Assembly: GCA_013203545.1 (NCBI GenBank)
Contig: JABMQA010000676.1
Location: 1 to 15,351 of the forward strand
DNA from: Bacteroidota bacterium
GTDB lineage: Bacteria; Bacteroidota; Bacteroidia; Bacteroidales; 4484-276
Direction of reading: 5' to 3'
Length of the DNA: 15,351 nucleotides
The notes beneath the pieces are model-generated. The model made no database searches and was not told the origin of the DNA. It saw only the letters and a program-made list of their open reading frames with translations. This document shows positions 1 to 5,033 of the stretch, piece after piece; positions within the stretch are counted from its first letter, which is position 1; each line of letters opens with the position of its first letter. The translations under genes were made by a program, and so were the position numbers.

Positions 1-284
1 AAATAGTTTAACCTTCGAACATCCTTATCGCGCGACCAGGGCAGTTGGATGATGATGTTCCCTGACCTTGGAATGTGGGGTGAAAAGTGTTCCCGCACAT
101 TTTCGCGCTCGCTTAGCGGAATTTGTTTGAGGGTGTTGAAATTGCTCACCTTTTGCACCAGGCTGATGGCATTCACATGTTTGTGGTGAAAAACCAGTGG
201 CTCGCTTTTGTTGAGCGACTGGGCGGCGATGTACTTTTCGAGGTACTGCGGTACCCTGATTTTTACGGTTACGTCAGATGGCAT
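1..284 (-). CDS. Unrecognised protein, N-terminal 94 residues (runs off left edge)
   Basis: An open frame runs from an ATG at 284-282 leftward to the window edge without a stop, so only the first 94 codons are visible. The product begins MPSDVTVKIRVPQYLEKYIA and later contains FSPHIPRSGNIIIQLPWSRD. I do not recognise the family. No membrane segment or signal peptide is seen; the composition suits a soluble cytoplasmic protein rich in basic and polar residues. The codons are richer in G+C than the adjacent 378-1915 genes and resemble those of the small genes at 2681-3388, which suggests the same mobile source (inference). A TAnnTTTG box 38-45 bases upstream implies its own promoter, separate from the operon to its right. 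That it is a real coding region rests on the long uninterrupted frame, the promoter and natural-looking codon use. Confidence 0.7.
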   Translation of the reverse strand, partial: MPSDVTVKIRVPQYLEKYIAAQSLNKSEPLVFHHKHVNAISLVQKVSNFNTLKQIPLSERENVREHFSPHIPRSGNIIIQLPWSRDKDVRRLNY

Positions 285-321
285 CAGGTTTTATGATTTA
301 ATAAAACCCGTCGCGGCAGGG

Positions 322-329
322 CAAAAGTA
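322..329 (-). promoter_or_regulatory. Bacteroidetes-type -7 box (TACTTTTG) for the left-edge gene
   Basis: On the minus strand this reads TACTTTTG, an exact match to the TAnnTTTG consensus of the primary Bacteroidetes sigma factor. It would place a transcript start near 315 and a leader of about 30 bases before the ATG at 284. No convincing -33 TTG is seen at the right spacing, so the call rests on the -7 box and its position. Confidence 0.45.
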
Positions 330-377
330 AGTAATTAACAGGTAGAAAATAGAGGACAGGTAGAGTAAACTTTGTTA

Positions 378-818
378 TCAGGAAAAATCCATTTTTACAT
401 CTTCATTAACCATTGGTGAAATATCTAGAGTTGGTAAGAAATACTTATTTAGTGGTGTCCCTTCAGTTTTTGCATGCAATACACCACGGCATGTTCCAAC
501 AGTAAGAACAGATAATTGAAGCATAAAACCTTTAGGAGCAACCAGTTGTTTTTTTTGATCATTATACATTGTATCCCAAGACTTATCCTCTATTCTAAAA
601 TGACAACCTACCTCAATTTGAATGAAGGGTTTTTCCTTCGATTCAAATTTAAACAGTGTAAAAATTGATATAATCTTTTCAACATTATGCGAACCATACC
701 TCAGATGAGTTCCGATCCGAACATCGTTAGGATCCATAACGGAATCTGCTAACATAGCAAATTGCTCAGTACTAATACTGGCCAGTTGAAATGAAAGATT
801 TTTCACTTTGGTTGTCAT
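378..818 (-). CDS. SecB-like chaperone of a toxin-antitoxin-chaperone module
   Basis: This 146-residue protein reads as a SecB-like fold. A strand-rich core (residues about 45-90, including FIQIEVGCHFRIED) is followed by a helix leading into LTVGTCRGVLHAKTEGTPLN (105-124) and a proline-containing tail, FLPTLDISPMV. The order and the GTxRGVL...GTPLxxxxLP pattern match SecB-type proteins associated with toxin-antitoxin pairs. In such TAC systems the chaperone binds the C-terminal extension of the antitoxin and keeps it folded and stable, so loss of chaperone availability frees the toxin. The gene is last in its operon and its ATG overlaps the antitoxin stop (ATGA). A strong Shine-Dalgarno site (AAGGAGGT) lies inside the end of the antitoxin gene, ensuring separate initiation. 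A housekeeping SecB is less likely because of the direct coupling to an HTH antitoxin. Confidence 0.75.
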   Translation of the reverse strand: MTTKVKNLSFQLASISTEQFAMLADSVMDPNDVRIGTHLRYGSHNVEKIISIFTLFKFESKEKPFIQIEVGCHFRIEDKSWDTMYNDQKKQLVAPKGFMLQLSVLTVGTCRGVLHAKTEGTPLNKYFLPTLDISPMVNEDVKMDFS

Positions 819-1351
819 GCATCACCTCCTTTTCCACGGATTAAGCCCAATCCAGCATACACGCTTAACATAGCAGTTAATGTTTGATATTTTTCAGGAG
901 CAATCTCTTTTTTGCGTTCTTTAATATCCTCAATAGACCCAAGTAGATCCGTATCTGCGATATACGGAAAATCAACTGACCACTGATCAGGATGGATGTA
1001 ACTTCCTTGAATTTTAGAAACTGCAAGCTTACGATATGTTAAAGAACTTGCTGGAATTTCAACTAGAGAAATACCAAGTGCTTTTTCAATTTTTGAAATA
1101 GTTTCCAGAGTAAGGTTTTCTTTACCTTTCACAATTCTATTTATAAACTGCGGGGAAACTCCAATTTTCTCAGCAAATCCCTTTTGGGTAATTGAATTAG
1201 CTCTTAAAGTTCTAAGTATCTTAAGAGCAATCATTGCTGATTTATCAAGCCAGTCTTCATTATCAATATACCAATTGGCATATTCCAATATTTTTGAAGG
1301 CTCCTTGGAGGTGATTTTGTAAAGTTTTTCTCGTACTGTTTCTTTTTTCAT
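815..1351 (-). CDS. HigA-like HTH antitoxin with C-terminal chaperone-addiction extension
   Basis: The 178-residue protein has a helical N-terminal part (1-43), a Cro/CI-type helix-turn-helix (about 44-98, with ITQKGFAEKIGVSPQFINRI and KGKENLTLETISKIEKALGI), and a long tail (101-178). HigA-family antitoxins repress their own promoter through the HTH and neutralise the toxin by direct contact. The extra tail of about 75 residues, hydrophobic near FPYIADTDLLGSI and MLSVYAGLGLI, is the expected place for a chaperone-addiction (ChAD) sequence recognised by the SecB-like partner; this is inference from gene order. Its ATG follows the toxin stop with no gap (TAAATG) and its own stop overlaps the chaperone start. 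The three genes are therefore translationally coupled in the order toxin, antitoxin, chaperone. Confidence 0.75.
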   Translation of the reverse strand: MKKETVREKLYKITSKEPSKILEYANWYIDNEDWLDKSAMIALKILRTLRANSITQKGFAEKIGVSPQFINRIVKGKENLTLETISKIEKALGISLVEIPASSLTYRKLAVSKIQGSYIHPDQWSVDFPYIADTDLLGSIEDIKERKKEIAPEKYQTLTAMLSVYAGLGLIRGKGGDA

Positions 1352-1915
1352 TTATTCTCCGAATTCTAATAATTCTGCCATGCCTGCATGATCAATTATA
1401 CCTTTTTCATCCAGATAGTCCCTACAATTATTAATTTTTATTAATTCCTCATTTGTATGTTGACGATCCTGCATTTTTTGTGTAAGCTTTATCGCTCCAC
1501 CGGTAATTAAATATTGATCTTCTTCTATTTTTAACGCATAAAATCTTAACCAATTATGTGATCTGGATCCGTATGCTTTCTTCTTTTGAAGGTATTCATC
1601 ATCTGGATACTTTTTACTGAGTGATTGAAATAAATTTTTCATTAATTCTATTCGCTCAACTTCACCCTTTTCAGAAATTGCATGTATCTGTTTTAAAAAA
1701 TGCTTTGCATTTAACCTAGTAACTATAATAGCATCTTCAACTGAACAACCATCATGGAATTTATCCAAATCTGCTTCGTTATTTGAAAAGAACTCTTCTA
1801 ACCATTCAAGATCTGTCCATTCTTCTAACAGCCTTCTAAATTCATCAACTTCCTGATCATTGTACTGAACAGTTAACAGACAATCTTGATCTGCAAAAAT
1901 AGGGTGTATTTCCAT
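1352..1915 (-). CDS. Putative toxin of the TAC module, remote RelE/HigB-like
   Basis: This 187-residue protein is the first gene of the operon, the position held by toxins in HigBA-SecB-type TAC loci. It is about twice the size of classical HigB. Residues 1-110 form an acidic, mainly helical region (EEWTDLEWLEEFFSNNEADL) with no recognised domain. Residues about 118-168 (SHNWLRFYALKIEEDQYLIT, then GGAIKLTQKM) resemble the last strands and helix of RelE/HigB mRNA interferases, where the strand run ends in a G-x-I-K-x-T motif followed by a charged helix. Ribosome-dependent mRNA cleavage is therefore possible but unproven. I see no ADP-ribosyltransferase, MqsR, HicA or BrnT signature. ATG at 1915-1913 is the only sensible start. 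The toxin role is inferred from position, partner genes and the C-terminal resemblance. Confidence 0.6.
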   Translation of the reverse strand: MEIHPIFADQDCLLTVQYNDQEVDEFRRLLEEWTDLEWLEEFFSNNEADLDKFHDGCSVEDAIIVTRLNAKHFLKQIHAISEKGEVERIELMKNLFQSLSKKYPDDEYLQKKKAYGSRSHNWLRFYALKIEEDQYLITGGAIKLTQKMQDRQHTNEELIKINNCRDYLDEKGIIDHAGMAELLEFGE

Positions 1916-1926
1916 AAAATCAACTT

Positions 1927-1940
1927 AAAAGTTTACTTTT
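1927..1940. promoter_or_regulatory. Candidate operator, inverted repeat AAAAGT-TT-ACTTTT
   Basis: A perfect 6-bp inverted repeat with a 2-bp spacer lies 12-25 bases upstream of the toxin start codon. HTH antitoxins of the HigA type usually bind a short palindrome over their own promoter or translation start, so this is the natural candidate for autoregulation. It is AT-rich and in an AT-rich region, so a chance origin cannot be excluded. A TAATTTTG box on the minus strand at 2066-2059 could be the matching -7 element. Confidence 0.35.
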
Positions 1941-2094
1941 TAACTATTTTTATCTCTTACAAATAATAACATGGATATCTATTGCAGAATCAATAAGAGG
2001 TCTAATAGCTCCAACTTGATTAATAACTCTTCTTACAATTATTGCTTTGTAGATAATACAAAATTAGTTAATAATTCAGTACTTAAGAGAATGG

Positions 2095-2121
2095 GTTTTC
2101 AACACTTACATTGTTGAAAAC
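2095..2121. repeat. Perfect 10-bp inverted repeat with 7-nt loop
   Basis: GTTTTCAACA and TGTTGAAAAC flank a 7-base loop, CTTACAT. There is no T-run after the right arm on either strand, so it is not a standard intrinsic terminator. It could be a protein-binding dyad, a recombination site or an RNA hairpin. The nearest genes are the toxin (180 bp to the left) and the small-gene operon (about 560 bp to the right). Confidence 0.5.
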
Positions 2122-2172
2122 TATTTCACAAATCATTTTTGCAACATAGGCCTGGGTGAAACCCGGAAAATT

Positions 2173-2373
2173 TTCGTGCATTCGTGCAAATAGTACGGTA
2201 ATTTCGTTAATCCGCTGGATGATAATATTTTAAGCTATTTCCCGGCGCACGAAAATGGTGATCCGTACAAAAAGTACGAACTTGTGCAGATTCGTGCGGA
2301 ATCCGACCCTCTGAAAGCCCCTGAAATCAACATGTATGCAGATAGAACATATTTGTGCGCACGAAAGCACGAA
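2173..2373. repeat. Cluster of six TTCGTGC / GCACGAA motifs
   Basis: Exact copies of the 7-mer lie at 2173-2179, 2181-2187 and 2291-2297 (TTCGTGC) and at 2247-2253, 2359-2365 and 2367-2373 (GCACGAA). The first two form an exact 8-bp tandem, TTCGTGCA twice. At 2353-2366 one copy forms a near-palindrome with TTTGTGC. Between them lies a CGTAC-AAAAA-GTACG inverted repeat at 2264-2278. Six copies in 200 bp far exceeds chance for a 7-mer. Possible meanings are iterons of a replication origin, operators for a repressor, or a decayed copy of the CGTG-rich phrases scattered through Bacteroidetes intergenic DNA. Confidence 0.5.
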
Positions 2374-2502
2374 TTTTTCAGAGAATTATGATAAGTCTAT
2401 TTTCAAAAAAAGAGGTAATAAAAAGAGTATATTACTATATATGAGGGTTTTAGGTTTTTTGCTGATCTGAACTAAGTGTACCAATTATTTTTGATGGACG
2501 GA

Positions 2503-2534
2503 GGGGGGGGCGGGGGGAAACGGGAAAGCCGGGG
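2503..2534 (+). other. G-rich tract with four G-runs (possible G-quadruplex)
   Basis: Runs of eight, six, three and four G are separated by loops of one, four and six bases, which satisfies the usual G3+N1-7 quadruplex pattern on the plus strand. No gene start is close, so no regulatory target can be assigned. It is also a plausible sequencing or assembly trouble spot. Confidence 0.4.
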
Positions 2535-2547
2535 AAACCCCCTCTAA

Positions 2548-2565
2548 CTCCCCCTGAAGGGGGAG
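2548..2565. repeat. 18-bp palindrome CTCCCCCTGAAGGGGGAG
   Basis: Eight-base arms flank a central GA. Similar CTCCCCC...GGGGGAG phrases recur in intergenic DNA of many Bacteroidetes (recalled, not searched here), so this is probably one copy of a short interspersed repeat rather than a gene-specific site. Confidence 0.4.
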
Positions 2566-2616
2566 AATGCTACCGCACAAACCAATAAAAGGTGTGCTGC
2601 GCACGGATTAAAATAA

Positions 2617-2637
2617 ACGGCTGCCTGGGGCAGCCGT
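2617..2637 (-). terminator. Intrinsic terminator of the three-small-gene operon
   Basis: Nine-base perfect arms (ACGGCTGCC / GGCAGCCGT) enclose a 3-nt loop. On the minus strand the hairpin is followed directly by TTTATTTTAA. It lies 44 bases past the stop codon of the last small gene at 2681. Confidence 0.7.
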
Positions 2638-2680
2638 GGTGAAATGTTCGTGAAAGTTGTGATCAATTGATCATTGCAGG

Positions 2681-2890
2681 CTATCGCTTTGTTGGCGGGC
2701 CTGTACCGGCTTCATCCGGATCGACCGGTGTGAAGCGATCGGGATGCCAGGGCGCACGGACGAACTGATCCTCATCCATTAGGGTGAGGAAGCTTCCGGA
2801 GCGGATCCAGAGGGCGCCGGCATCGATGCCCGACACCGGTACGTTGTTGCGGTAATGCTTTGTTTGCTTTTTTTTCATGATGTAGTACAT
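2681..2890 (-). CDS. Small unknown protein, third gene of small-gene operon
   Basis: The 69-residue product is not recognised. It has a basic N-terminus (MKKKQTKHYRNN), a middle with VPVSGIDAGALWIRSGSFLT and a proline-rich end (DPDEAGTGPPTKR). No membrane segment is seen. Two starts are possible: the ATG at 2890, or the fifth codon (ATG at 2878), which gives MKKKQ and may be the better start. It lies 7 bases after the stop of the preceding gene and 44 bases before a terminator, so it looks like the last gene of a three-gene unit. Short length, dense packing and G+C-rich codons suggest a phage or mobile-element gene, but no function can be assigned. Confidence 0.5.
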   Translation of the reverse strand: MYYIMKKKQTKHYRNNVPVSGIDAGALWIRSGSFLTLMDEDQFVRAPWHPDRFTPVDPDEAGTGPPTKR

Positions 2891-2897
2891 TTTTGGG

Positions 2898-3176
2898 TTA
2901 ACACTGGGGCTGCTGGCCCGTTTTGGTGGCGGTAAAGCTGCGGCGGAGCATTTTGAGATCGAACATAAAATCGTGGAACTTGTCCGGATTTTCGCTCACC
3001 AGGTTGCTGTGGTTGGAAATGATATCCTCGATGAACTCGGTGATCCTGACCGCGGCATGGTCGAAGCCACCAAAGTACTCGTTGATTACGTACAGCACCG
3101 GTGCCATATTGACGGTGGTAGCTGTGTAGGGATCCCAGACCATGACCGGTACGAAGGTTTCATCTGATCGTTGCAT
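2898..3176 (-). CDS. Small unknown protein, second gene of small-gene operon
   Basis: The 92-residue product starts MQRSDETFVPVMVWDPYTAT and continues with a likely helical body (VLYVINEYFGGFDHAAVRIT, EFIEDIISNHSNLV) ending in KMLRRSFTATKTG. It is predicted soluble and I do not recognise a family. The start is well supported: AAGGAGGT lies four bases before the ATG and is embedded in the last codons of the upstream gene (arginine codons plus TAG). The upstream stop lies only 2 bases before this ATG, so the two genes are translationally coupled. The setting suggests a mobile-element or phage operon. Confidence 0.6.
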   Translation of the reverse strand: MQRSDETFVPVMVWDPYTATTVNMAPVLYVINEYFGGFDHAAVRITEFIEDIISNHSNLVSENPDKFHDFMFDLKMLRRSFTATKTGQQPQC

Positions 3177-3178
3177 AG

Positions 3179-3388
3179 CTACCTCCTTCTTTTACGGGTT
3201 CGGGTGTTGTACTCGGTCCAGTCGATACCCCAGCGGGTGTGGAAAGCATCCAGGGCATTCTCCAGGCGCTTACGGGCGCTGTGGAGCCTGCGGATGTGGT
3301 GGATTACGATGGCATCATGATTATGAATGCTGATGCAATTCTTTTTGGTCACGCGTATGCGCGTGATGACCGGGTTTGATTGTGACAT
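3179..3388 (-). CDS. Small basic unknown protein, first gene of small-gene operon
   Basis: The 69-residue protein is strongly basic and His-rich (SIHNHDAIVIHHIRRLHSAR), then has a probable helix (KRLENALDAFHTRWGIDW) and an RKRRR terminus. Nucleic-acid binding is conceivable from charge alone; no family is recognised. The ATG at 3388-3386 has a clear GGAGG seven bases upstream. Directly upstream is a leader that can fold into a three-way junction (3407-3476). Two further small genes follow at gaps of 2 and 7 bases. Confidence 0.55.
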   Translation of the reverse strand: MSQSNPVITRIRVTKKNCISIHNHDAIVIHHIRRLHSARKRLENALDAFHTRWGIDWTEYNTRTRKRRR

Positions 3389-3406
3389 AATTTGTCCTCC
3401 AACGAA

Positions 3407-3482
3407 AAAACCCGCTGCACCACTAGTCTGGCCACCACAGCCAGTCCCGCCGAAGCGAGAGGATACAACGGGTTTTCCCGTT
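3407..3482 (-). ncRNA. Structured leader candidate, three-way junction upstream of small-gene operon
   Basis: On the minus strand an outer 8-bp stem (3469-3476 with 3407-3414, AAAACCCG/CGGGTTTT) can enclose two hairpins. One is CUCGC-UUCG-GCGGG (3459-3446), with a stable UUCG loop and a U-G pair that works only in the minus-strand RNA. The other is CUGGC...GCCAG (3444-3428). An alternative hairpin, AACGGG-AAAA-CCCGTT (3482-3467), uses the same CCCG and would exclude the outer stem. The outer stem ends in a T-run 18 bases before the operon's first start codon. This is the layout of an attenuator or cis-regulatory RNA. No known riboswitch family is recognised, and the fold is a reading by eye. 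Confidence 0.35.
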
Positions 3483-3588
3483 TATTTGGATTTGACAAAT
3501 AATCGTAGAACATGGTGGTTATTTTTACTAGTTGGCCTTCTACCATATTACTATGGAGAAAGGTTGGGGCAAAAATAGTGCAAAAAAT

Positions 3589-3617
3589 TTGGTATTGTTA
3601 AAATTATTGTATATTTG
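3589..3617 (+). promoter_or_regulatory. Promoter of the T9SS cargo gene pair
   Basis: TATATTTG at 3610-3617 matches the Bacteroidetes -7 consensus TAnnTTTG, and a TTG at 3589-3591 lies 18 bases before it as the -33 element. Transcription would begin near 3625, about 75 bases before the preferred start codon of the next gene. Confidence 0.55.
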
Positions 3618-3701
3618 GTGGGTAAAAAAGCAAGAAAAAATGATAGAGATCCTTACTTTTCCTTTTAATTTATCATGATAGAATTAATAAACACCTCAAT
3701 A

Positions 3702-4919
3702 ATGAAAAAAAGTTTATTATTTTCCTTTTTGAGCTTCCTGTTTTGCGGTACGTTAATAGCCCAGATAACGAGAGGAGCCTCTCCCGGTGAAGTATATATT
3801 TCAAATTTTTGGTACTATTATCCAAATGGATTAAACTACAGTGCTATTTTTTATTCCTCCGACCATGGTGAGCATCTTTACCTTCAATATGCATCTCCTG
3901 ATTATGCCCTGCCCGATGAGATGAAAGTGGGAAATATATTAGGTGATGCTGAACAAGGGGCTTTGTATAACCTTGTTGATCATGAACTATGGGTAAGTTT
4001 TGATTATGGAGAAACGTGGGTATTTCGTGAAAATTTCCCGGATTATACACAATATTTTACTGGTACAATTCCTGGATTGATATACAAGGGGACTTTTGAA
4101 GGCTTCTTTAAAAGTACAGATTTTGCTCTTACATTTGAATTATTGCCAATAACAGTTACTTGTCCATTCACGGAAGTCGGGTTTTCAGAATCTGAATTTT
4201 ATGGGATTTATGGTGAACCGGGATTATACTTTAATTTTGTTCATACAACTGATTATGGTCAGACTTTTACCCAAATTCCTATCGATAGTACGATAGCCTA
4301 TTGGCAAATCGGTGGAAAATATCCAGAAATTTCAAGAGGAACCGAACCCGGGGAAATTTACCTAATTTCATGGTGGCCAAATGCACATTACAAAATATTT
4401 CACAGTGTTGATACTGGCTACACCTGGACCCAGCAATATGAATCGGAGTATGTGAGCTTGTATGATTGGGGTGTACAATACACGGCCGGACGTCAGCCCG
4501 GATCATTTTATGTAAAAAGGGCAACATCGGATCCTTATGATTGGCATACACAGGTTTATATTGACTATAGCAGCGACTATGGTAAAACATTTACAACGTA
4601 TTTTCATGACTTGGATTCATTGTATACATCAATAATACTGAACGAAGGTGAAAACATCTCCCTTTCTGTCTCACCAAATCCATTTTCTGTTAAGACGATT
4701 TTCAAATATGAACTTCCCTGTAATATCAAAAAAGCTAGTCTTAACATTTATAGTACCAATGGCGTGTTGATAAAGCAATTCACATTATTTGGTAAGGGAG
4801 AGTTAAAATGGGATGGAAAAGATCAAAAAGGGGATCTAATTACAAAAGGCATATACATATACAATATCCAGATTGAAAATACTTTTCTTTCTTCCAATAA
4901 ATTAATATTCAACCCATAA
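3702..4919 (+). CDS. Secreted BNR/Asp-box propeller protein with T9SS sorting domain
   Basis: Starting at ATG 3702 gives 405 residues beginning with a signal peptide (MKKSLLFSFLSFLFCGTLIA, cleaved near IAQ). An in-frame ATG at 3675 would add nine residues in front of the signal peptide and is less likely. Six Asp-box (BNR) motifs are visible, e.g. SFDYGETW, TTDYGQTF, SVDTGYTW and SSDYGKTF. They alternate with a G-x-x-PG-x-x-Y motif (RGASPGEVYI, RGTEPGEIYL) about every 45 residues, as expected for blades of a sialidase- or sortilin-like beta-propeller. No enzymatic residues are evident. The last 80 or so residues (SVSPNPFSVKTIFKYELP to the end) form a type A T9SS sorting domain, so the protein should be exported and anchored at, or released from, the surface. 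The peptidase gene begins 10 bases downstream, which implies co-transcription. Ligand and role are unknown. Confidence 0.8.
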   Translation: MKKSLLFSFLSFLFCGTLIAQITRGASPGEVYISNFWYYYPNGLNYSAIFYSSDHGEHLYLQYASPDYALPDEMKVGNILGDAEQGALYNLVDHELWVSFDYGETWVFRENFPDYTQYFTGTIPGLIYKGTFEGFFKSTDFALTFELLPITVTCPFTEVGFSESEFYGIYGEPGLYFNFVHTTDYGQTFTQIPIDSTIAYWQIGGKYPEISRGTEPGEIYLISWWPNAHYKIFHSVDTGYTWTQQYESEYVSLYDWGVQYTAGRQPGSFYVKRATSDPYDWHTQVYIDYSSDYGKTFTTYFHDLDSLYTSIILNEGENISLSVSPNPFSVKTIFKYELPCNIKKASLNIYSTNGVLIKQFTLFGKGELKWDGKDQKGDLITKGIYIYNIQIENTFLSSNKLIFNP

Positions 4920-4929
4920 AGAAAATTTT

Positions 4930-5033
4930 ATGAAAAAAAAGAATTACTTTTCTGTTTATGCTACATAATTAGTAGCCTTGTTGTAGCCCAGGATTGGGTT
5001 GGTTTTACCAAACCCTCACCTGAATCCCCAATC
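4930..5033 (+). other. Out-of-frame signal peptide region of the C25 peptidase gene (A8 tract frameshift)
   Basis: ATG at 4930 is followed by eight A and soon reaches a stop in its own frame. The frame of the downstream peptidase is open through this stretch. Just after the A-run it encodes ELLFCLCYIISSLVVAQ, a typical signal peptide core, then DWVGFTKPSPESPI, which joins directly to the peptidase at 5034. One additional A (nine instead of eight) would fuse ATG-Lys-Lys-Lys to this peptide. The break therefore lies in the homopolymer, by mutation, slippage or sequencing error. Confidence 0.75.

Larger units (their letters stand above)
1916..2680. other. 765-bp intergenic region with repeats, no supported gene
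   Basis: No convincing gene start or long coding frame is present on either strand. The region holds, in order, the candidate operator, a 10-bp perfect hairpin (2095-2121), a cluster of TTCGTGC/GCACGAA motifs (2173-2373), an AT-rich stretch (2381-2500), a G-rich tract (2503-2534), an 18-bp palindrome (2548-2565) and a terminator hairpin (2617-2637). A start-less open frame of 65 codons on the plus strand (2194-2391) looks somewhat protein-like and may be the ghost of a gene. Confidence 0.6.

Noticed and set aside
3349..3546. Minus-strand 65-codon frame over the structured leader
   Set aside because: It overlaps the better supported gene starting at 3388 and runs through strong stem sequences; no ribosome site precedes it.
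3327..3578. Plus-strand frame ending in WWLFLLVGLLPYYYGERLGQ
   Set aside because: It overlaps the start of a small minus-strand gene with a good Shine-Dalgarno site and the structured leader. It has no ribosome site and no recognised family, though its tail looks mildly protein-like.
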